A DNA stretch of 7,096 nt from an uncultured Collinsella sp. GTDB lineage: Bacteria > Actinomycetota > Coriobacteriia > Coriobacteriales > Coriobacteriaceae. The notes beneath the pieces were generated by a model. The model did no database searches. It was not told the origin of the DNA and saw nothing but the letters and a program-made list of their open reading frames with translations. Below, in pieces: positions 4,509 to 7,096 of this stretch (position 1 is the stretch's first letter; the number at the start of each line of letters is the position of its first letter). A program made the position numbers and the translations under genes. The DNA lies in the NCBI GenBank assembly GCA_900550355.1, contig URRT01000095.1, positions 1 to 7,096 of the forward strand, read 5' to 3'.

Positions 4509-5864
4509 ATGTCTGCTATTGATATCGTGCTTGTTGTGATCGCCTTGGTGGCGGTGGGGGTTGCTGTGGCTTGCGCCCTCCAGCTCAAGAGCCTGCGTGC
4601 CGAGTTGCGGGAGCGTGGCGACAGTAGCGCGGAAACGCTGGCAGCACTCGAGCGGGCCAACAACGCGCTCGATGCTCTGAACGTCGCGCTGGCCGAAACC
4701 CGCCGCACGGCCAATGCCATCGCGCAGCAGCAGACGACCGATGCGGCCGTGGAGCAGCAACGTTACCTGACCATCGCACGTGAGTTTTCGCAAGCTGGTG
4801 ACCGGATGGATGACCTGCGCCGCGAGACGGCCCAACAGCTCGGCGCCAATCGCGAGGGCATCGAGCATCGCCTGGACAAGGTGCGCGAGACGGTCGATGT
4901 CCAGCTGGGCGCCATCCGCAAGGACAACAACGTGCAGCTCGATCAGATGCGCGCGACGGTGGACGAGAAGCTCTCCCGTACGCTCAACGATCGCCTGTCT
5001 GCATCGTTTAAGCAGGTGAGCGACCAGCTCGAGGCCGTGTACAAGGGATTGGGCGACATGCAATCCATCGCCACCGGAGTGGGCGATCTTAAGCGCGTGC
5101 TGGGCAATGTGAAGGCGCGTGGCATTTTGGGCGAGGTGCAGCTGGGTGCAATTCTGGCGGACATCCTTACACCCGACCAGTATCTGGAAAACGTCGCCAC
5201 CAAGCCCGGCGCCTCGGAGCGCGTTGAGTTTGCCGTCAAGCTGCCGGTGGACGAGGGCGACCCCGTGCTGCTGCCGATTGACTCCAAGTTTCCGGGCGAC
5301 GCGTACGAGCATCTGCTCGACGCCCAGGAGTCGGGTGACGCTGAGGCCGTCGCCGCAGCGCGTAAGACGCTCGACACCATGGTTAAGCGCGAGGCTAAGG
5401 ACATCTGCGAAAAGTACCTGAGTGTGCCGGCAACGACCAACTTTGGCATCATGTTCGTGCCGTTTGAAGGACTGTACGCCGAGGTCGTCAGCCGCTCCGG
5501 GCTTATCGAGACCCTGGGCCGCGACTATCACGTCAACGTTGCCGGCCCTAGCACCATGGCGGCCATTCTCAACAGCCTGCAGATGAGCTACCAAACGTTT
5601 AAGCTGCAAAAACGCACCGATGACGTGCTGCGCGTGCTCTCCGCTGTCAAGGCCGAGCTGCCGCGCTATCAAAAGGCGCTGCGCCGCGCCCAGCAGCAGA
5701 TCGAGACCGCGGGCAAAACGGTCGAGGGCATCATCACCACGCGCACCAACGTCATGGAGCGCAAGCTCAAGGACATCGACGCGCTGGAAGATGCCGACCA
5801 AGCCGATGAAATCTTGGGACTCACGTCCGCAAGCCTTCTCGCAGACCAAGAAGACGAGGACTAA
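4509..5864 (+). CDS. rmuC: RmuC-family DNA recombination protein
   Basis: This 451-aa protein has the standard RmuC plan: an N-terminal membrane helix (about 4-27), a long coiled-coil region (about 28-190) containing the family segment LDKVRETVDVQL, then the RmuC domain. Hallmarks of that domain are KARGILGEVQL (E209), LPIDSKFP (D258, K260) and AGPSTMAAILNSLQMSYQTFKLQKR (from A345). The domain is related to PD-(D/E)xK nucleases, and D258 with K260 fits a D-x-K catalytic motif. In E. coli, rmuC limits inversion between short inverted repeats; its biochemical activity is poorly defined. The length is close to the E. coli protein (about 475 aa). The C-terminus ends in an acidic tail (ADQEDED). 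GGCGGAG (4499-4505) precedes the ATG with short spacing, and a terminator follows the stop. Confidence 0.96.
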   Translation: MSAIDIVLVVIALVAVGVAVACALQLKSLRAELRERGDSSAETLAALERANNALDALNVALAETRRTANAIAQQQTTDAAVEQQRYLTIAREFSQAGDRMDDLRRETAQQLGANREGIEHRLDKVRETVDVQLGAIRKDNNVQLDQMRATVDEKLSRTLNDRLSASFKQVSDQLEAVYKGLGDMQSIATGVGDLKRVLGNVKARGILGEVQLGAILADILTPDQYLENVATKPGASERVEFAVKLPVDEGDPVLLPIDSKFPGDAYEHLLDAQESGDAEAVAAARKTLDTMVKREAKDICEKYLSVPATTNFGIMFVPFEGLYAEVVSRSGLIETLGRDYHVNVAGPSTMAAILNSLQMSYQTFKLQKRTDDVLRVLSAVKAELPRYQKALRRAQQQIETAGKTVEGIITTRTNVMERKLKDIDALEDADQADEILGLTSASLLADQEDED

Positions 5865-5875
5865 TTGCAACAAGA

Positions 5876-5916
5876 CGGTGGGGCACCGGCGCAAACGCGG
5901 GCGCCCCACCGCTTTT
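5876..5916 (+). terminator. Intrinsic terminator after rmuC
   Basis: CGGTGGGGC (5876-5884) pairs with GCCCCACCG (5903-5911) over 9 bp. After an A/C mismatch the stem continues with CC/GG and GCG/CGC pairs to a CAAA loop (5892-5895). C and T4 (5913-5916) follow. The T tract is short, but the stem is very strong. Confidence 0.75.
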
Positions 5917-5926
5917 CGCATCGCGC

Positions 5927-5957
5927 TTGCCTGAAGTGCGCTTTAGTGTGCAACAAT
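5927..5957 (+). promoter_or_regulatory. Weak candidate promoter of the ABC exporter gene
   Basis: TTGCCT (5927-5932) and AACAAT (5952-5957) are 19 bp apart and end 34 nt before the start codon. The upstream terminator makes a promoter in this 75-nt gap likely, but the match is modest. Confidence 0.3.
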
Positions 5958-5991
5958 GGCGTTTCGTCCTATCAGACGCGAAAGGAAGCCC

Positions 5992-7096
5992 ATGTCTCAG
6001 AGAAGCACCAGTCCGCTGAAACGCTCCACCGTGCGCCGCACGCTGCAGCGGTTTTGGGGTGTCACGCGCACGCAGCCGCTGATTGTCTTTCTCTCGGTGT
6101 TCTCGTCGGCGGGCTACATCTTTTTGCTGACGTTTGCCAATACCTATGTGATGGCCCTCATTGTCGACCGCGTTCAAGCCGGTCCCGTGGCGGGTGACCA
6201 GGTGTTTGAGGTCTTCGGCCCCTATATCCTGGCGCTCGTACTCGTCAACCTGGTGGGTCAGATCCTCTCCAAGTTACAGGACTACACCGTCTACAAGCTC
6301 GAGATTGCGGGCAACTATCACCTGGCGCGTCTATGCTTCGACACGCTCTCCAACCAATCCATGACATTCCATACCAGCCGTTTTGGCGGATCGCTTGTGA
6401 GCCAGACGAGTCGTTTTATGAGCGGCTACACGGGCTTGGTCGACGTGACGGTGTATTCGCTCATTCCCACCATCACCTCGGTTGTCTGCACGGTGGCGGC
6501 GCTCGCTCCGGTGGTGCCGACGTTTACCGTGATCCTGGTGGGCATCATGGTCGTCTACATTGCGTTCGTCTGGCTTATGTACAAGCGCATCATGCCGCTT
6601 TCGGCCGCGACGTCCGCCGCGCAGAACAAGCTCTCGGGCGTGCTCTCCGACGCGGTCACGAACATCTTGGCCGTCAAGACCTGCGGGCGCGAGGACTTTG
6701 AACGCGATCTGTTCGACGCCGCCGATCGTGCCGCGCGCGATGCCGAGACGGTCTCGATGCACGCCATGATGCAGCGCAACTTTACGACCTCGGGTCTTAT
6801 CGTCATCACCATGGCCGTGGTGAGTGTGTTCGTGGCGGGCGGCAACGCGTGGTTTGGCATCTCGGCCGGCTCGCTCGTCATGATCTTTACCTACACCTAT
6901 AACCTCACCATGCGTCTGAACTACGTAAGCTCCATGATGCAGCGCATCAACCGCGCTTTGGGCGATGCGGCCGAGATGACGCGCGTGCTGGACGAGCCAC
7001 GTTTGGTGGCAGACGACCCGGACGCCCCTGAGCTCAAAGTGACCGAGGGCGCGATTGATTTTGAGCACCTGAGCTTTGCGTACCGTGACGCTGTGG
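5992..7096 (+). CDS. ABC exporter subunit, membrane domain plus start of ATPase domain (3'-partial)
   Basis: The frame is open from the ATG at 5992 to the window end (368 codons, no stop). After a basic N-terminus, hydrophobic helices lie at about 30-58, 74-95, 153-172, 177-197, 268-288 and 290-306, the six-helix plan of type IV (ABCB-like) exporters. FHTSRFGGSLVSQTSRF (126-142) is the loop normally reading F-x5-G-x-L-x-S-R in this family. NILAVKTCGRE (about 224-234) is the usual segment before helix 5. The ATPase domain begins near GAIDFEHLSFAYRD (about 353-366), where Y364 is the A-loop tyrosine that stacks on adenine; Walker A lies beyond the window. The substrate cannot be told from this part: lipids, peptides and drugs are all possible. 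Such genes often come in pairs, so a partner may follow downstream. The ribosome site AAAGGAAG (5981-5988) supports the start. Confidence 0.93.
   Translation, partial: MSQRSTSPLKRSTVRRTLQRFWGVTRTQPLIVFLSVFSSAGYIFLLTFANTYVMALIVDRVQAGPVAGDQVFEVFGPYILALVLVNLVGQILSKLQDYTVYKLEIAGNYHLARLCFDTLSNQSMTFHTSRFGGSLVSQTSRFMSGYTGLVDVTVYSLIPTITSVVCTVAALAPVVPTFTVILVGIMVVYIAFVWLMYKRIMPLSAATSAAQNKLSGVLSDAVTNILAVKTCGREDFERDLFDAADRAARDAETVSMHAMMQRNFTTSGLIVITMAVVSVFVAGGNAWFGISAGSLVMIFTYTYNLTMRLNYVSSMMQRINRALGDAAEMTRVLDEPRLVADDPDAPELKVTEGAIDFEHLSFAYRDAV

Noticed and set aside
4404..5921. 505-aa minus-strand reading frame
   Set aside because: It is the antisense of rmuC, which has clear family motifs on the + strand; the antisense product shows no recognisable domain.
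6331..7068. 245-aa minus-strand reading frame
   Set aside because: It is His/Arg/Asp-rich antisense of the ABC exporter gene, whose + frame is clearly real.

Overview
This 7,096-base window looks like a stretch of a high-GC, Gram-positive, anaerobic actinobacterial chromosome. My best guess is the class Coriobacteriia, of the Collinsella kind. That rests on GC-rich codon use, a rubrerythrin, an Fe-S Rrf2 regulator and overall gene style; no database comparison was possible, so the assignment is inference. Every gene lies on the + strand, and the long minus-strand reading frames are shadows of real genes.

Layout: (1) 1-214, tRNA-Asp(GUC) with a strong promoter, an UP-element-like A/T tract and a UUCG-loop terminator. 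(2) 215-537, a regulatory region with a promoter and inverted repeats. (3) 538-1950, a two-gene operon: an NsrR/IscR-type Rrf2 regulator, then a MutY-like HhH-GPD DNA glycosylase that lacks the Fe-S cluster and has a changed catalytic residue. (4) 2065-2604, rubrerythrin, an H2O2-scavenging enzyme of anaerobes, behind a leader stem-loop. (5) 2894-3526, a four-helix membrane protein of unknown function, bracketed by two copies (2624-2804 and 3546-3712) of a long palindromic repeat. (6) 3962-4384, a small glutamine-rich single-pass membrane protein behind an A/T-box-rich leader. (7) 4509-5864, rmuC, closed by a terminator. (8) 5992-7096, the start of an ABC exporter subunit that runs off the window.

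The first half reads as a redox and DNA-damage neighbourhood: a probable Fe-S sensor, a base-excision glycosylase and a peroxide-reducing rubrerythrin. Shared regulation is inferred only. rmuC adds a DNA-structure maintenance function.

The most unusual content is the pair of about 170-nt repeats. Each has a 27-35 bp hairpin with conserved outer arms and a conserved 24-nt central core (23/24 identical). The inner arm segment is completely different between copies, yet in each copy it is complementary to its own partner arm. Each arm is itself a palindrome, and each unit ends in a conserved tail plus an intrinsic terminator. This looks like a dispersed, structure-conserving element that doubles as the transcription terminator of the gene before it.
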